Below, in pieces: positions 41,294-50,293 of a stretch of DNA of 64,000 bases; position 1 is the first letter of the stretch, and every line of letters begins with the position of its first letter. The stretch is from positions 124,001 to 188,000 of the forward strand of contig CBDFKJ010000007.1 of NCBI GenBank assembly GCA_965248805.1, in the 5' to 3' direction. This stretch comes from CBDFKJ01 sp965248805 (GTDB lineage: Bacteria > Pseudomonadota > Alphaproteobacteria > UBA6615). The notes below the pieces were generated by a model. That model did not search any database. It was not told where the DNA came from and was given only the letters and a program-made list of their open reading frames with translations. The translations under genes and the position numbers were made by a program.

Positions 41294-43531
41294 ATGCACC
41301 GGTGGTCATCAATCGTGATCTGGCAGGCGCCCAATTCGATCCGACGCCGGTTAGCCGCCGTCTTCATCCTTCTTACCGTACTCCACGCGCAATCCATGGT
41401 TGCCCAGCCCGTTGGACCCGAGCCGGAGGCCACGCCGGCAGAGCTGGAGGAATTGATCTCCGCCCTGCAGGACGAAACCGCGCGACAGAAGCTGATACTG
41501 CAGCTACGCGCTCTCACCGAGGCGAGGGCTGCAGCGGCACCGCCGCCGGTTCCCAACTCGCTTGGCGCAACCTTCCTGTCCGATTTGGCCAATCAGGTCG
41601 AGCGGGTCAGAGCGCAGCTCTCCGAGACGCTGCAAGTGCTCCTCGACGCGCCGACGGCGGTGGTGGTCGTGATGGAGCAGGCGCAAGATCCGGCCGCGCG
41701 CCTGCGTTGGCTGAGTTCTCTAGCCACGCTCGCGCTCGTTTTCGGTGCGGGCGCGTTTGCACAGTGGCTGGTCGCCCGCCTGGTCCGTCATCCACGCCGC
41801 GTCTTGCAGGCACGGCAGATCGGGGATATTTTCACGCGTGTGGTCCTCGCGGTCGCGGGCGCGCTGCTCGATATCGTCGGGATCGCTGCCTTCGCTGCCG
41901 CGGCCTACCTTGTGCTCCCGCTGACCGAGCCGCCTGCGGCAACGCGTGTGGTCGCGCTCGCCGTTATCAACGCCCATGTGCTGGTTCGTTTCGTGATGGC
42001 CGTGGCGCGGATGCTGTTCGCGCCATCCGGCGCGCCACAGCGGCTGTTTCACATGTCAGACCAGACCGCCCACCATCTTATCGTCTGGACGCGCCGGTCG
42101 AGCGTCGTCGGCGTGTACGGCTACTTTGCCGCCGAAGCAGCCCTGCTGCTCGACCTAGCGGCAGGCGCCCATGCGATGTTTGCCAAGGCCGTTGTGTTCG
42201 CCGTGGCGCTCATGCTGATTGCGGTCGTGTTGCAGAATCGCGGTCAGGTGGCCGCCTGGCTGCGCGGCAAGACCGACGCCACGGTCGCCGGCGCCTTCGG
42301 CAGCCTCCGGCGGCTGCTTGGCGACCTTTGGCATGTGCTGGTCATACTGTTTATCGTCGCGACCTTCGGCATCTGGGCGCTCGAGGTGGAGGGCGGGTCC
42401 CGATTCTTGCTCCGTGCCGCCGCGATGACGGTGGCGGTCATCGTGATCTCCAATTTGCTGGTCGGCGCGCTGCACTCGGCGCTCCGGCGCGGCATCCGCG
42501 TGGGCGAAAATCTGGAGACAAGGTTTCCCGGACTCCAGGGGCGTGCCAACCGCTATGCGCCGGCTCTGCGAGGTCTTGTCGGTGCGGCGATCTATCTCGT
42601 CGCCGGGCTCGCTCTGCTCGATGCCTGGGGCGTGAGCGTTTTCGCTTGGCTCACCGGCGAAGACGGCAGGTTCCTGACCTCGCGCCTGGCCACGGTGCTA
42701 TTCATCGTGCTCGTCGCCGTGATCGCCTGGGAGGTCGTTTCCGCACTGGTCGAGCGTTACTTGGAAGAACGCGGCGCCGGCGGCGCGGCGGTCGAGCGCA
42801 GCGCGCGGCTGCGTACGCTCCTTCCCCTCATGCGCAACGCCATACGCATTGTCCTGGGGGTCATCGTCACCCTGACAATCCTGTCGGAGCTCGGCCTCAA
42901 CATCGCGCCATTACTCGCCGGCGCTGGTGTCATCGGCCTCGCGATCGGGTTCGGCGCGCAAAGCCTGGTCAAGGACGTCATCACCGGCACGTTTATCCTG
43001 CTCGAGGATGCCATATCGGTCGGCGACGTTGTCGACGTCGGCGGCCACGCGGGCTTGGTGGAGAGCATGACAATCCGCAGCGTCCGCCTGCGCGATCTCA
43101 GCGGCAATGTACATCTTGTACCCTTTGGCGAGGTCTCCGCTGTGCTCAACATGACGAAGGGTTTTTCCTTCGCGGTCATCGACGTCGGCGTGGCCTACCG
43201 CGAAAATGTCGACGACGTGATCGAAGTGCTCACCACGATCGGCGCGGAGATGCAGTCGGACGCGGAATTCGGCCCGCTCATCCTCGATCCTCTGGAAGTT
43301 CTCGGCTTGGATTCATTTGGCGACTCGGCCGTCAACATCCGCATCCGCATCAAGACGCGGCCGATCAAGCAATGGACGATCAAGCGCGAGTTCCACAGGC
43401 GAATGAAGAGCAAGTTCGACGAGATGGGAATCGAGATCCCATTCCCGCATCAGACGATCTATTTCGGCATCGACAAAGAGGGTAAAGCACCGCAAGCGCA
43501 CGTCATGATCGACCGCGTCGAGCAGGTCTAG
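41294..43531 (+). CDS. Large MscS-family mechanosensitive ion channel
   Basis: The 745-residue protein has a signal-like start (RRLAAVFILLTVLHAQSMVA), a periplasmic helical region (TPAELEELISALQDETARQK), about nine to ten membrane helices and the MscS core. The pore helix is ILSELGLNIAPLLAGAGVIG, followed by LAIGFGAQSLVKDVITGTFI and the beta domain IRSVRLRDLSGNVHLVPFGE. The C-terminal cytoplasmic domain ends near TIYFGIDKEG. It most resembles the YbiO/YnaI-type larger MscS channels that open during osmotic downshock. ATG 41294 is the first start; a GTG three codons later is also possible. Confidence 0.9.
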   Translation: MHRWSSIVIWQAPNSIRRRLAAVFILLTVLHAQSMVAQPVGPEPEATPAELEELISALQDETARQKLILQLRALTEARAAAAPPPVPNSLGATFLSDLANQVERVRAQLSETLQVLLDAPTAVVVVMEQAQDPAARLRWLSSLATLALVFGAGAFAQWLVARLVRHPRRVLQARQIGDIFTRVVLAVAGALLDIVGIAAFAAAAYLVLPLTEPPAATRVVALAVINAHVLVRFVMAVARMLFAPSGAPQRLFHMSDQTAHHLIVWTRRSSVVGVYGYFAAEAALLLDLAAGAHAMFAKAVVFAVALMLIAVVLQNRGQVAAWLRGKTDATVAGAFGSLRRLLGDLWHVLVILFIVATFGIWALEVEGGSRFLLRAAAMTVAVIVISNLLVGALHSALRRGIRVGENLETRFPGLQGRANRYAPALRGLVGAAIYLVAGLALLDAWGVSVFAWLTGEDGRFLTSRLATVLFIVLVAVIAWEVVSALVERYLEERGAGGAAVERSARLRTLLPLMRNAIRIVLGVIVTLTILSELGLNIAPLLAGAGVIGLAIGFGAQSLVKDVITGTFILLEDAISVGDVVDVGGHAGLVESMTIRSVRLRDLSGNVHLVPFGEVSAVLNMTKGFSFAVIDVGVAYRENVDDVIEVLTTIGAEMQSDAEFGPLILDPLEVLGLDSFGDSAVNIRIRIKTRPIKQWTIKREFHRRMKSKFDEMGIEIPFPHQTIYFGIDKEGKAPQAHVMIDRVEQV

Positions 43532-43575
43532 AGACGCGCCGGCGACGGCAGCACTCGGACGGGGATAACACGGCT

Positions 43576-43900
43576 ATGCCAGCGAAAAGGAAGGTCTTTC
43601 CGACCGATCCGGATGTTCTCGCCGCTTTTGAGAAAATGATCGCAGCCGTCCCCGGCGTCGAGCTGAAGGGTGAGACAACGCCCTACACCTCGCTCAACGG
43701 CAATATGTTTTCGTCGATTTCAAAAGCGAGCCGCATCGGTTTGCGGCTCTCTGTTCGAGGCGCTGCTCGGTTTTTTCCAGAAGGAGTACGTCGCTATTCC
43801 GCCGTCAATGCTTGGCGACACGCGCACTCTGCGGCGTTGGTTTCGCAAGAGCTATTACTACGTGAATTCATTGAAGCCGAAACAGACGACCCGTAAGTAG
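43576..43900 (+). pseudogene. TfoX/Sxy N-terminal-like protein, frameshifted
   Basis: The first frame reads MPAKRKVFPTDPDVLAAFEK and MIAAVPGVELKGETTPYTSL, then NGNMFSSISKASRIGLRL. It loses sense near 43750. The next frame then reads SLFEALLGFFQKEYVAIPPS and MLGDTRTLRRWFRKSYYYVN, ending in SLKPKQTTRK. Together this matches small TfoX-like proteins with the ending YVxSLKPKPTKK. A single-base shift explains it. The product would be about 105 residues when intact. Function is uncertain even in intact homologues. Confidence 0.75.
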
Positions 43901-44008
43901 GCCGTGGCTGAACGGGCCTGTGGCCGATCTTTGCGCGCTTTGGACTTGAGACCATGACCATGCGGCCACAGCCGCTGCATCACTCACAAATGACGCCAAG
44001 CCCGAGAC

Positions 44009-44632
44009 ATGGACCGCGCACTCGACCGACAGGCTCCTGCGATCCAATTGGCGGATTGGCGCCGACGGATCGCCGAGATCTACGCGGCGGTGAGACAAAC
44101 GCGGGATCCCCTTGATGCCTGGAAGCACTGGCGCGTCGACCGCGATCGCCTCTTCGCCACCCATCCGCAGTCGCCGATTAGAAGCGAGATGCGCAGCGGA
44201 TTTCAGGGCCTGGACTATTTCGACTACGACCCCGCGTTCCGCTTCGATGTCGAGCTAAGTCCCTTCGAGGGAGATGGTGTCCAGTGGGAGATTGGCAAGG
44301 ATGGAGACCTCTGCCTACGCCCGGTGGCCCTTACAATGGGCCTAGCCGATCGGCTGGGCAGCGAGCTCACGCTCTTCTGGTTGACCGGCCACGGCGGTGG
44401 TCTCTACCTACCGTTCGCCGACGGCACGTCGGGTGGGGAGACCTACGGCGGCGGGCGTTACCTGATCGACAGCATAAAGGGCGCCGATCTCGGTCTGGTG
44501 AACGGGCGCGTCGTGCTCGACTTCAACTTTGCCTACTACCCCTCATGCGCCCACGACCCAAGATGGACTTGTCCCCTCGCCCCAGCGGAAAACCGCCTGC
44601 CCGAACGCGTCGAAGCCGGCCAGCGCGGATAG
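44009..44632 (+). CDS. DUF1684 domain protein
   Basis: The 207-residue protein contains the DUF1684 features: WRVDRDRLFATHPQSPI at the start, GFQGLDYFDYDPAFRF, TSGGETYGGGRYLIDSIKGA, and the C-terminal block LDFNFAYYPSCAHDPRWTCP with LAPAENRLP. The cysteine pair in CAHDPRWTC is conserved in the family, but the biochemical role is not known. It has no signal peptide and stands alone. The next gene remnant is convergent. It appears intact. Confidence 0.88.
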   Translation: MDRALDRQAPAIQLADWRRRIAEIYAAVRQTRDPLDAWKHWRVDRDRLFATHPQSPIRSEMRSGFQGLDYFDYDPAFRFDVELSPFEGDGVQWEIGKDGDLCLRPVALTMGLADRLGSELTLFWLTGHGGGLYLPFADGTSGGETYGGGRYLIDSIKGADLGLVNGRVVLDFNFAYYPSCAHDPRWTCPLAPAENRLPERVEAGQRG

Positions 44633-44682
44633 CGTTCAGCACACGCCATCGCTCTGCGCGGGCGCGCACGCCTGAGACACAC

Positions 44683-45075
44683 TCATTGTACCAGAGGCGC
44701 GCTCACCCCTCGCAGCTCGATGCCGCAAATCTCGGCCTCACCGACGAGCACTTGCAAGTATTGGCTTACCGCCCGCCGCCACACGGACTCTCGCAGATAG
44801 TCGGCAATCCGCTCCTTGACGGCCTCGAACGGCAGCTGATGGCCGGCGCTCCGCCGGTCCAAACGCAGGACGTGGTAGCCGTAAGAGGTCTTGACCGGCA
44901 CCGGGCAGATCTGGCGTTCGTCCAGGCTGCACAAATAGGTCTCGATTTCCGGCGCCGTCTGGCCGCGGCTGATCTGGCCGAGATGGCCACCTTGCGCCGC
45001 CGACGGGCAAGCCGACATCTCACGCGCCAGATTAGCGAACCGCTGCGGCGCCGCCAGCACCTCGCCGAGCACGGC
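44683..45075 (-). pseudogene. Parvulin-type prolyl isomerase, N-terminal part deleted
   Basis: The remnant reads LGEVLAAPQRFANLAREMSA, then CPSAAQGGHLGQISRGQT, ETYLCSLDERQICPVPVKTS and YGYHVLRLDRR, the parvulin PPIase pattern (GGxLGxxxRGQ and GYHVLxLxxR). The tail FEAVKERIADYLRESVWRRA is typical of the small isomerase encoded at the end of narGHJI operons. The N-terminal half is missing and the sequence is fused at about 45075 to the middle of narG, so the deletion took out narG's 3' part, narH, narJ, narI and the isomerase's start, if the usual operon order applied. Confidence 0.78.
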
Positions 45076-45746
45076 GGCAAGTCGCAATACCAGTCGTAGA
45101 AACTCATACAGGTCCCGCCGATCAACGACAGGTAGCGCGTGCCGGCGGCATACGAAATCATCGACATGGCGGGGATCGGCGAGAAGCCGACGACGCGGTC
45201 GGGGCCGTAGGTCTTGACCGTGTAGACATTGGCCGCGGCGATGATCTCGTTGATCTCGGGCCAGGTCGACCGCACGAAGCCGCCCATGCCTCGGATCGAC
45301 TTGTAGCGCCTCGCCTTTTCAGGGTCTTCGACGATCGAGGTCCAGGCCTCGACCGGCGCAAGCGTCTCGCGGGCCGCGCGCCAAAGCTACAGGAGCCGCC
45401 CGCGGATCATCGGGTATTTCAGCCGATTGCCGCTGTACAGGTACCAGGAGTAGCTGGCGCCGCGGGCACAGCCGCGGGGCTCGTGGTTGGGCATGTCGGG
45501 GCGCGTGCGCGGATAGTCGGTCTGCTGGGTCTCCCAAGTCACCAGCCCGTTCTTGACGTATATCTTCCAGCTGCACGAGCCGGTGCAGTTCGTGCCATGG
45601 GTCGAGCGCACGACTTTGTCGTGCTGCCAACGCTGCCGATAGCCGTCTTCCCAGGCCCGGCTCTCGTTGGTGACGACGCCGTACCCGTCCGAATACCGAT
45701 CGGTGTACTTGGAGAAGAACATTAGGCGGTCGACGAACTGACTCAT
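45076..45746 (-). pseudogene. narG: Respiratory nitrate reductase alpha subunit, N-terminal remnant
   Basis: From ATG 45746 the frame reads MSQFVDRLMFFSKYTDRYSD, RSTHGTNCTGSCSWKIYVKN (FeS-binding H-Cx3C motif), EPRGCARGASYSWYLYSGNR, then a TAG at 45387-45389 where NarG normally has an acidic or similar residue. In the same frame it continues ETLAPVEAWTSIVEDPEKAR, YGPDRVVGFSPIPAMSMISY and CMSFYDWYCDLPP, where it ends abruptly. Only about 220 of some 1,240 residues remain. The stop and the truncation make it dead. It is fused to a prolyl-isomerase remnant. Confidence 0.88.
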
Positions 45747-45965
45747 GGCAAGCTCCCCCCTGGAAACGCCTGCGGTCCCCCGTTGTTTCCGGCCGAACGT
45801 TTAACCTCCTACGACCGCAGCGGCAACGTCTCCACGCCACGCGGTGCAACAGCACTCGTGCGCCGTATCTTCGCATTCGTACGGTGCCGCCGCACAGCCG
45901 CTCGCGCCAAACATGGCCGTTGCCCGCGCGGCTGGATATCGCGGCGGGTCGGCGGACGCCACTGA

Positions 45966-46310
45966 TCAAGGATCGCCCGTCGCGCAGCCGATGCAGATCG
46001 GAATCGTCGGATCGACGGCCAGGCGTTTGGCGGCGATCTTGTCGCCGCAGGACACGCAGTAGCCGTACTCTCCGGCGTCAATCCGGCGGATCGCCGCCTC
46101 GATACGGCGCGCCTCCTGATGGCGCAAGCGCTCCGACGCCAGGGCCATAGCTTGGATTTGAATGGCATCCATTCGCGTCAGCCGTCCGACCGAAGACTGG
46201 TCTAGCTCGACGGGCCGCCGCTCAGATGCCGTGGCATCGCTTGAATCGCGCAACGACTGCATGCGGGCGACCAATTGGGCGCGAAGCTCGCTTAGATCGG
46301 GCGACACCAA
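45966..46310 (-). CDS. TraR/DksA family zinc-finger protein
   Basis: At 114 residues it has a long helical hairpin region (LRAQLVARMQSLRDSSD, then RRIEAAIRRIDAGEYGYC) followed by the zinc finger CVSCG...CIGC. This is the DksA/TraR layout, whose members bind RNA polymerase in the secondary channel. The DxxDxA coiled-coil tip of DksA is not evident (DQSSVGRL is in its place), so a ppGpp-type role is uncertain. It lies upstream of the narG remnant on the same strand; DksA-like genes are sometimes found by nar operons. Confidence 0.85.
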   Translation of the reverse strand: MVSPDLSELRAQLVARMQSLRDSSDATASERRPVELDQSSVGRLTRMDAIQIQAMALASERLRHQEARRIEAAIRRIDAGEYGYCVSCGDKIAAKRLAVDPTIPICIGCATGDP

Positions 46311-46527
46311 CCGCTCCTACTTTTGCGACTGCGGCGAGCCTAGCCCTGTTTGCGCTGTCACGAAAACCGTTACTGCTGCAAGCGGTAAACAGCGACCTTC
46401 CTCGCCACGATTCGCTCCCGCCGCGTTCGGGCGTGCACTGGCGACCACGGATTGTGCGATGGAGGTGGTCGATAGTGGCGCGGTAGCCGCTGAGGCCATC
46501 TGACCCGGCGACGCACCCCTGACCAGG

Positions 46528-47333
46528 TCACTTCGCGGTGCGCTGGGAGAGCAGCGTGATCGCCGACCGTATCCCTAGCACCGCCGTGATCATGAGGGCG
46601 GGCCAGACGAGAAGAAGATCGACGCTAATATCCGTATACGACGATATTCCGGCCTCGTAGTAGGCGTACAGGGCCAGCGCGACGAGCGTCAGCGCAGCAA
46701 TCGCCTGGCGATAGCGCTTGGCCATTTCCGATGCCCCCGCAGACCGGGCGCGACGGAGCAGCGTCAGGCTCAGTACGGGCAACACTATGAGTGCGAAAAA
46801 GAGCGGGATGAAAATCGCTGTTGCGCTCCCTCGCCATATTCTGCAGCGCGGCCTCGCGGTTGGCCGCCGAATAACGGTAGGCTGACACACTCTCTATCGC
46901 CGCCATGCCATTAGCCTCATTACCGCCAACAGCGAAGACGATGAGCCGATCGCCGATCTCCGGCCCCATTAGTGGCCGTGCACGCCACGCCTGCGAGGGT
47001 TGCAGTTAGTTGGTGTGGCGCCGCTCCCTCCAGGTCCTCGTGGTCGATCGGTGCACGCCACACGGCGTCCATGGTCGGCGCGCGCTCGGCGCCGCGCAGG
47101 ATCTCATCGATGCCAAGTTTGATGTGGGGCGGGTCCCCATTCGTTTTACCCTCATCGTCCACGTCGAGGATCGTCACGACCAGGACATCGAAGCGCGGAT
47201 TGCGCAACAAGTGCGCCTGCTGCGGATCGAGAACAGCGTTGACGTCTGCGCGGGCGGCGGTCGCCAGCACAAATTGCGCTGCCACTACCAAGAAAAGTCC
47301 CAGATCAGTGTGGCATCGATTGGATTTGCCCAT
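46528..47333 (-). pseudogene. Exported or membrane protein, two frameshifts
   Basis: Three frames in series make one coherent protein. First comes a signal peptide and domain (GLFLVVAAQFVLATAARADV, FDVLVVTILDVDDEGKTNGD, HIKLGIDEILRGAERAP) up to about 46980. Then GPEIGDRLIVFAVGGNEANG and SAYRYSAANREAALQNM are in a second frame up to about 46840. Last, two or three membrane helices (FIPLFFALIVLPVLSLTLLR, IAALTLVALALYAYY, LLVWPALMITAVLGI) are in a third. No family was recognised. The order signal-domain-helices suggests a membrane-anchored periplasmic protein, now broken. Confidence 0.6.
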
Positions 47334-47524
47334 GTACGAGACCTCGGTCGCTGTTGGCGCAAATTCGGTTCAGCCGGCGGCGACGGTTCCAACCTTGAGC
47401 ATGCGATAGGAATCATAAAAAAAGGACTTGGATGTAGAAGTCTGACAGGCCAATGGCTCGAAGGCCAAGCGCTGTGCCCAGAGTCGGACTCAAGCCCTGG
47501 TTGCCGCTGACCGCCAATGACGAC

Positions 47525-47840
47525 GGTTGCCGCCAAAATCGCCCGCGGTGTATTCCGACAGCAGAAACACGATCAAGCTCGCCACCTCTTCCGGCTCGCG
47601 AAGCGGCCCATAGGCACGCCTTGCAGCAATTGATCGCGACGGTGTGGGTCGGCCCGCGTCGCGGCCGTCATGCCGGTGGCGACGGGCCCGGGTGCAACAG
47701 CGCTGACCCGCACCCCCTCACCCGCCAGTTCCACAGCCATGCTGCGGGTCAGGCCATTGGTACCCGACTTAGCGGCCGCATAGGCCGCTGCGCTCGGGTG
47801 GCCGATCAAGCCGATCTGGCTCGAGACCATGAGGATAGCT
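47525..47840 (-). pseudogene. Short-chain dehydrogenase, C-terminal fragment with frameshift
   Basis: The minus strand reads AILMVSSQIGLIGHPSAAAY (Ser and the YxxxK motif follows as YAAAK), then GTNGLTRSMAVELAGEGVRV and SAVAPGPVATGMTAATRADP. A frameshift near 47585 occurs before EEVASLIVFLLSEYTAGDFG. This is the second half of an SDR; the Rossmann NAD(P)-binding half is missing. At about 47840 the sequence switches to an unrelated ABC-binding-protein fragment. Confidence 0.82.
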
Positions 47841-47849
47841 CCACTATGG

Positions 47850-48110
47850 GGATGGCCTCCGAGAGAAACTGCAAGCGCTTCCCGTACATCTCGGGGCCTA
47901 TGTCGCCTTTCATACCCGTAACATTACCTCTCGGGTGCGCGAGGTTTGAGACAAGGCCGGAGGCAATCGGGGTGCCATTGTAGAACACCATAGGGATCGT
48001 CTTTGTCGCGCGCATGACGGGCGGGCCAATGGATCCGCCGCTCAACGCGAAGATTAAAAAGTCCCAGCGCCAGATGATCCCCGTGCGGGTTTGTCCCTCC
48101 GGGCTCACCC
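47850..48110 (-). pseudogene. ABC transporter substrate-binding protein, internal fragment
   Basis: The frame reads FLIFALSGGSIGPPVMRATK, TIPMVFYNGTPIASGLVSNL, AHPRGNVTGMKGDIGPEMYG and KRLQFLSEAIPI. This is the centre of a PF04392-type (TrpX/YtfQ-like) binding protein (compare ATKTIPIVF and LARPGGNVTG in that family). The 5' side is cut by IS630 copy C at 48118 and the 3' side joins an SDR fragment near 47845. About 85 residues survive of some 330. Confidence 0.78.
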
Positions 48111-48116
48111 TGCTTT

Positions 48117-48968
48117 CTAGTGGATTGATTCCAACGTTTGGAACCCTCGGTTTCGGGCTGCGATGATGTCGTCGGGGTCGGCTTTCGATATGAATGGCTG
48201 TGGGTTGGCCGCATTGTATTCGCGGACGAAGCGGTTGATTGCGGCCTGGAGATCGACGACGGAATGGAAGACGCCGTGCTTGAGCCGCCGCAGGGTGAGT
48301 TTTGCGAAGAAGCCCTCGACGGCATTGAGCCACGAGCAGGAGGTCGGTGTGAAGTGGAAAGTCCAGCGCGGATGGCGGGCGAGCCAGGCGCGGACCTTGT
48401 CCTTGTTGTGCGCCGCGTAGTTGTCGACGATCGCGTGGATGGCCTTGTCCGCCGGCACCGTGCGCTCGATGCGGTTGAGGAAGCGGATGAACTCCTGATG
48501 GCGGTGGCGCTGCATGTTCTGGCCGATCACCGTTCCGTCCAGAACGTTGAGCGCCGCAAACAGCGTGGTCGTGCCGTGCCGTTTGTAGTCATGGTGCCGG
48601 CGCGTCCCTTCTTCATCGGCAGACCGGCGGTCGAGCGCCTGGATCTGTGACTTCTCATCGATCGACAACACCACCGCATGGGCCGGCGGGTCGACATACA
48701 GGCCGACGATATCGGTGAGTTTCTCGGCGAAGGCAGGGTCGGTCGACAGCTTGAAGTTGCGCCAGCGGTGCGGGCTGAGACCGTGAGCCTTCCAGATCGC
48801 CTGCGCCGTCGAGGCGGCAATACCGGCCGCCCTGGCCATCGCGCGCAACGTCCAGTGGGTCGCCTCAAACGGCGGCGGTTGCTGCGTCAGGCGCACGATC
48901 TCGGCGACACGATCGAGCGGGACCGGCGCCTTGCCGGGCGCATACCACAGCAAAATACGGAATCCCAA
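48117..48968 (-). CDS. IS630-family transposase, short chimeric form (copy C)
   Basis: The frame of 283 residues starts with the foreign leader MGFRILLWYAPGKAPVPLDR and then follows the full-length IS630 transposase without interruption to the end, keeping LSIDEKSQIQAL, AIVDNYAAHNKDKV and WLNAVEGFFAKLTLRRL. It lacks the first HTH (about 75 residues) of the copy at 38924 but has the complete DDE core. It may be a defective protein, or still able to cut with weaker end recognition. One residue differs (R to L) in KLTLRR. Confidence 0.8.
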   Translation of the reverse strand: MGFRILLWYAPGKAPVPLDRVAEIVRLTQQPPPFEATHWTLRAMARAAGIAASTAQAIWKAHGLSPHRWRNFKLSTDPAFAEKLTDIVGLYVDPPAHAVVLSIDEKSQIQALDRRSADEEGTRRHHDYKRHGTTTLFAALNVLDGTVIGQNMQRHRHQEFIRFLNRIERTVPADKAIHAIVDNYAAHNKDKVRAWLARHPRWTFHFTPTSCSWLNAVEGFFAKLTLRRLKHGVFHSVVDLQAAINRFVREYNAANPQPFISKADPDDIIAARNRGFQTLESIH

Positions 48969-48997
48969 TTCGGACTCTTTCGTTCCGATCCCTCCAC
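48120..48997 (-). mobile_element. Chimeric IS630-family element (copy C)
   Basis: The 878-base element has ends GTGGATTGATTCC and GTGGAGGGATCGG and TA duplications (48118-48119 and 48998-48999) inside CTAG. It is the same chimeric type as copy A but without the seven-base duplication. It cuts the 3' end of tamB and the 5' end of an ABC-binding-protein fragment. Confidence 0.88.
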
Positions 48998-48999
48998 TA

Positions 49000-50293
49000 G
49001 AGTGATATTCGGCATCAACTCGACCTCCACCGTTACCGCAGTCGTTCCCGGGACCGTGCCCTGAGTGATGCCGACGAAGGCGCGGTCGGTCATGTACCGA
49101 CCCGCCGTGACCTCGGCGCCGCCTTCAGCCGCACCGACGTTCAGCACGTCGACGCCCAAGGTGCGCGCGAAATCGAACACGCCCGTCGACGCAGAACTCG
49201 CGCCGGAGAGGCTCGCTAGCGCCTCCGCCATCTGCACGGCCTCGAGCGCACCCAGTCGCGCCGCCGACTTGCCGAACAGCACGCGTGCCATAATCTCGTC
49301 CTGCGGCAGCGTAGGGCGCGACTCAAGCCCCACCCGGGGCGCCGAGGCGCGTCCGGCGATATAGACGATTGCGGTCAACTCGCCCGTGTTGTGTTCGGCC
49401 TCGATATCCAGCAGAGGATCGATGTCCTTGCCGTCGTCGAACGTGACGCTGCTGCGCGGTGTGAGCACAAAAGCCTTGCCGGCGAGCGTATAGCGCCCGC
49501 GGACGACGCGAAGCTGACCGACTACCTCGGGCGCGGTGGTCGTCCCGGTGATGCGCACCTCACCTGCCCATTCCGAATCAAGTCCGCGGCCGCGGACAAA
49601 ACCGCGTGCCGGCACCGTCACCGTCACATCGAATGCGATGCCATCCGCCGGCGGTGCGGGGGCGGGCACCGCGGCAGGCAGCTCCTCGCGCATGGGAGCC
49701 TCGGGACCCGCCGCGGGATCCGGCATGCCGGCCTCGACGACGCCCAGATCGACGACCGACGGCGGCAGCCGCGACACCGGACGCGCCTCGATCTCGGCCA
49801 TCTCGACCAAACCCGAGATGGTCGCACCGTCGGTGGTCGACCAGTACTCGATCCGGCCGTTCGCTACCGCTGTCAGCTCGTCGCGCCGCAAAAGAGTTGC
49901 CTGGGCGATCTTGACATCCAGCCGGGCCGGAACCCCGAGCTCCGGCGTTAGAGCGACGTCGCCGTTCGCGGTCACGCGGCCTTCGCCACCGTCAAGCGCC
50001 GCAATGTCTATACGCATTGTGCCGGACTCGTCGGCGACCGCCGTAGCGTTCAACTCTGTCAGCACCGTGCCCAAGAGCAGGTTCTCGTAACGCCCGCCTT
50101 CCAGACGCGCGGTGCCGACATACCTTGGCGCGCCGAGTGTGCCATCCACAGCAATTCGCAGGCCGCCACGCCCCGACAGGCGATGTGGATCGCCAAGGAG
50201 CATCTCCGTAACGGGTGCCACGTCGCCCTGCCACGCAAACTCGGCGGAAATTGGTTCGTCGGTCGGTAGCTCCAAATCAGTCAGGCCGTCGCG
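49000..50293 (-). pseudogene. tamB: TamB (translocation/assembly module) C-terminal remnant
   Basis: The minus strand reads QGDVAPVTEMLLGDPHRLSG, LGTVLTELNATAVADESGTM, VTVPARGFVRGRGLDSEWAG, VVRGRYTLAGKAFVLTPRSS, LPQDEIMARVLFGKSAARLG and VEVELMPNITL. This is the DUF490/TamB C-terminal region (RGxGLDSEWxG and the conserved LxxDEIxARVLFG). About 430 codons remain of a protein that is normally over 1,200. The last 15-20 residues are cut by IS630 copy C at the CTAG, and everything upstream of 50294 is replaced by an IS630 fragment. TamB moves lipids or helps assemble outer-membrane proteins. Confidence 0.9.

Noticed and set aside
41302..43485. A 727-residue open frame overlapping the MscS channel gene in another frame on the same strand
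   Set aside because: Its translation is arginine- and proline-rich with no domain, as expected from the shifted frame of a GC-rich gene; the MscS frame has clear helices and motifs.
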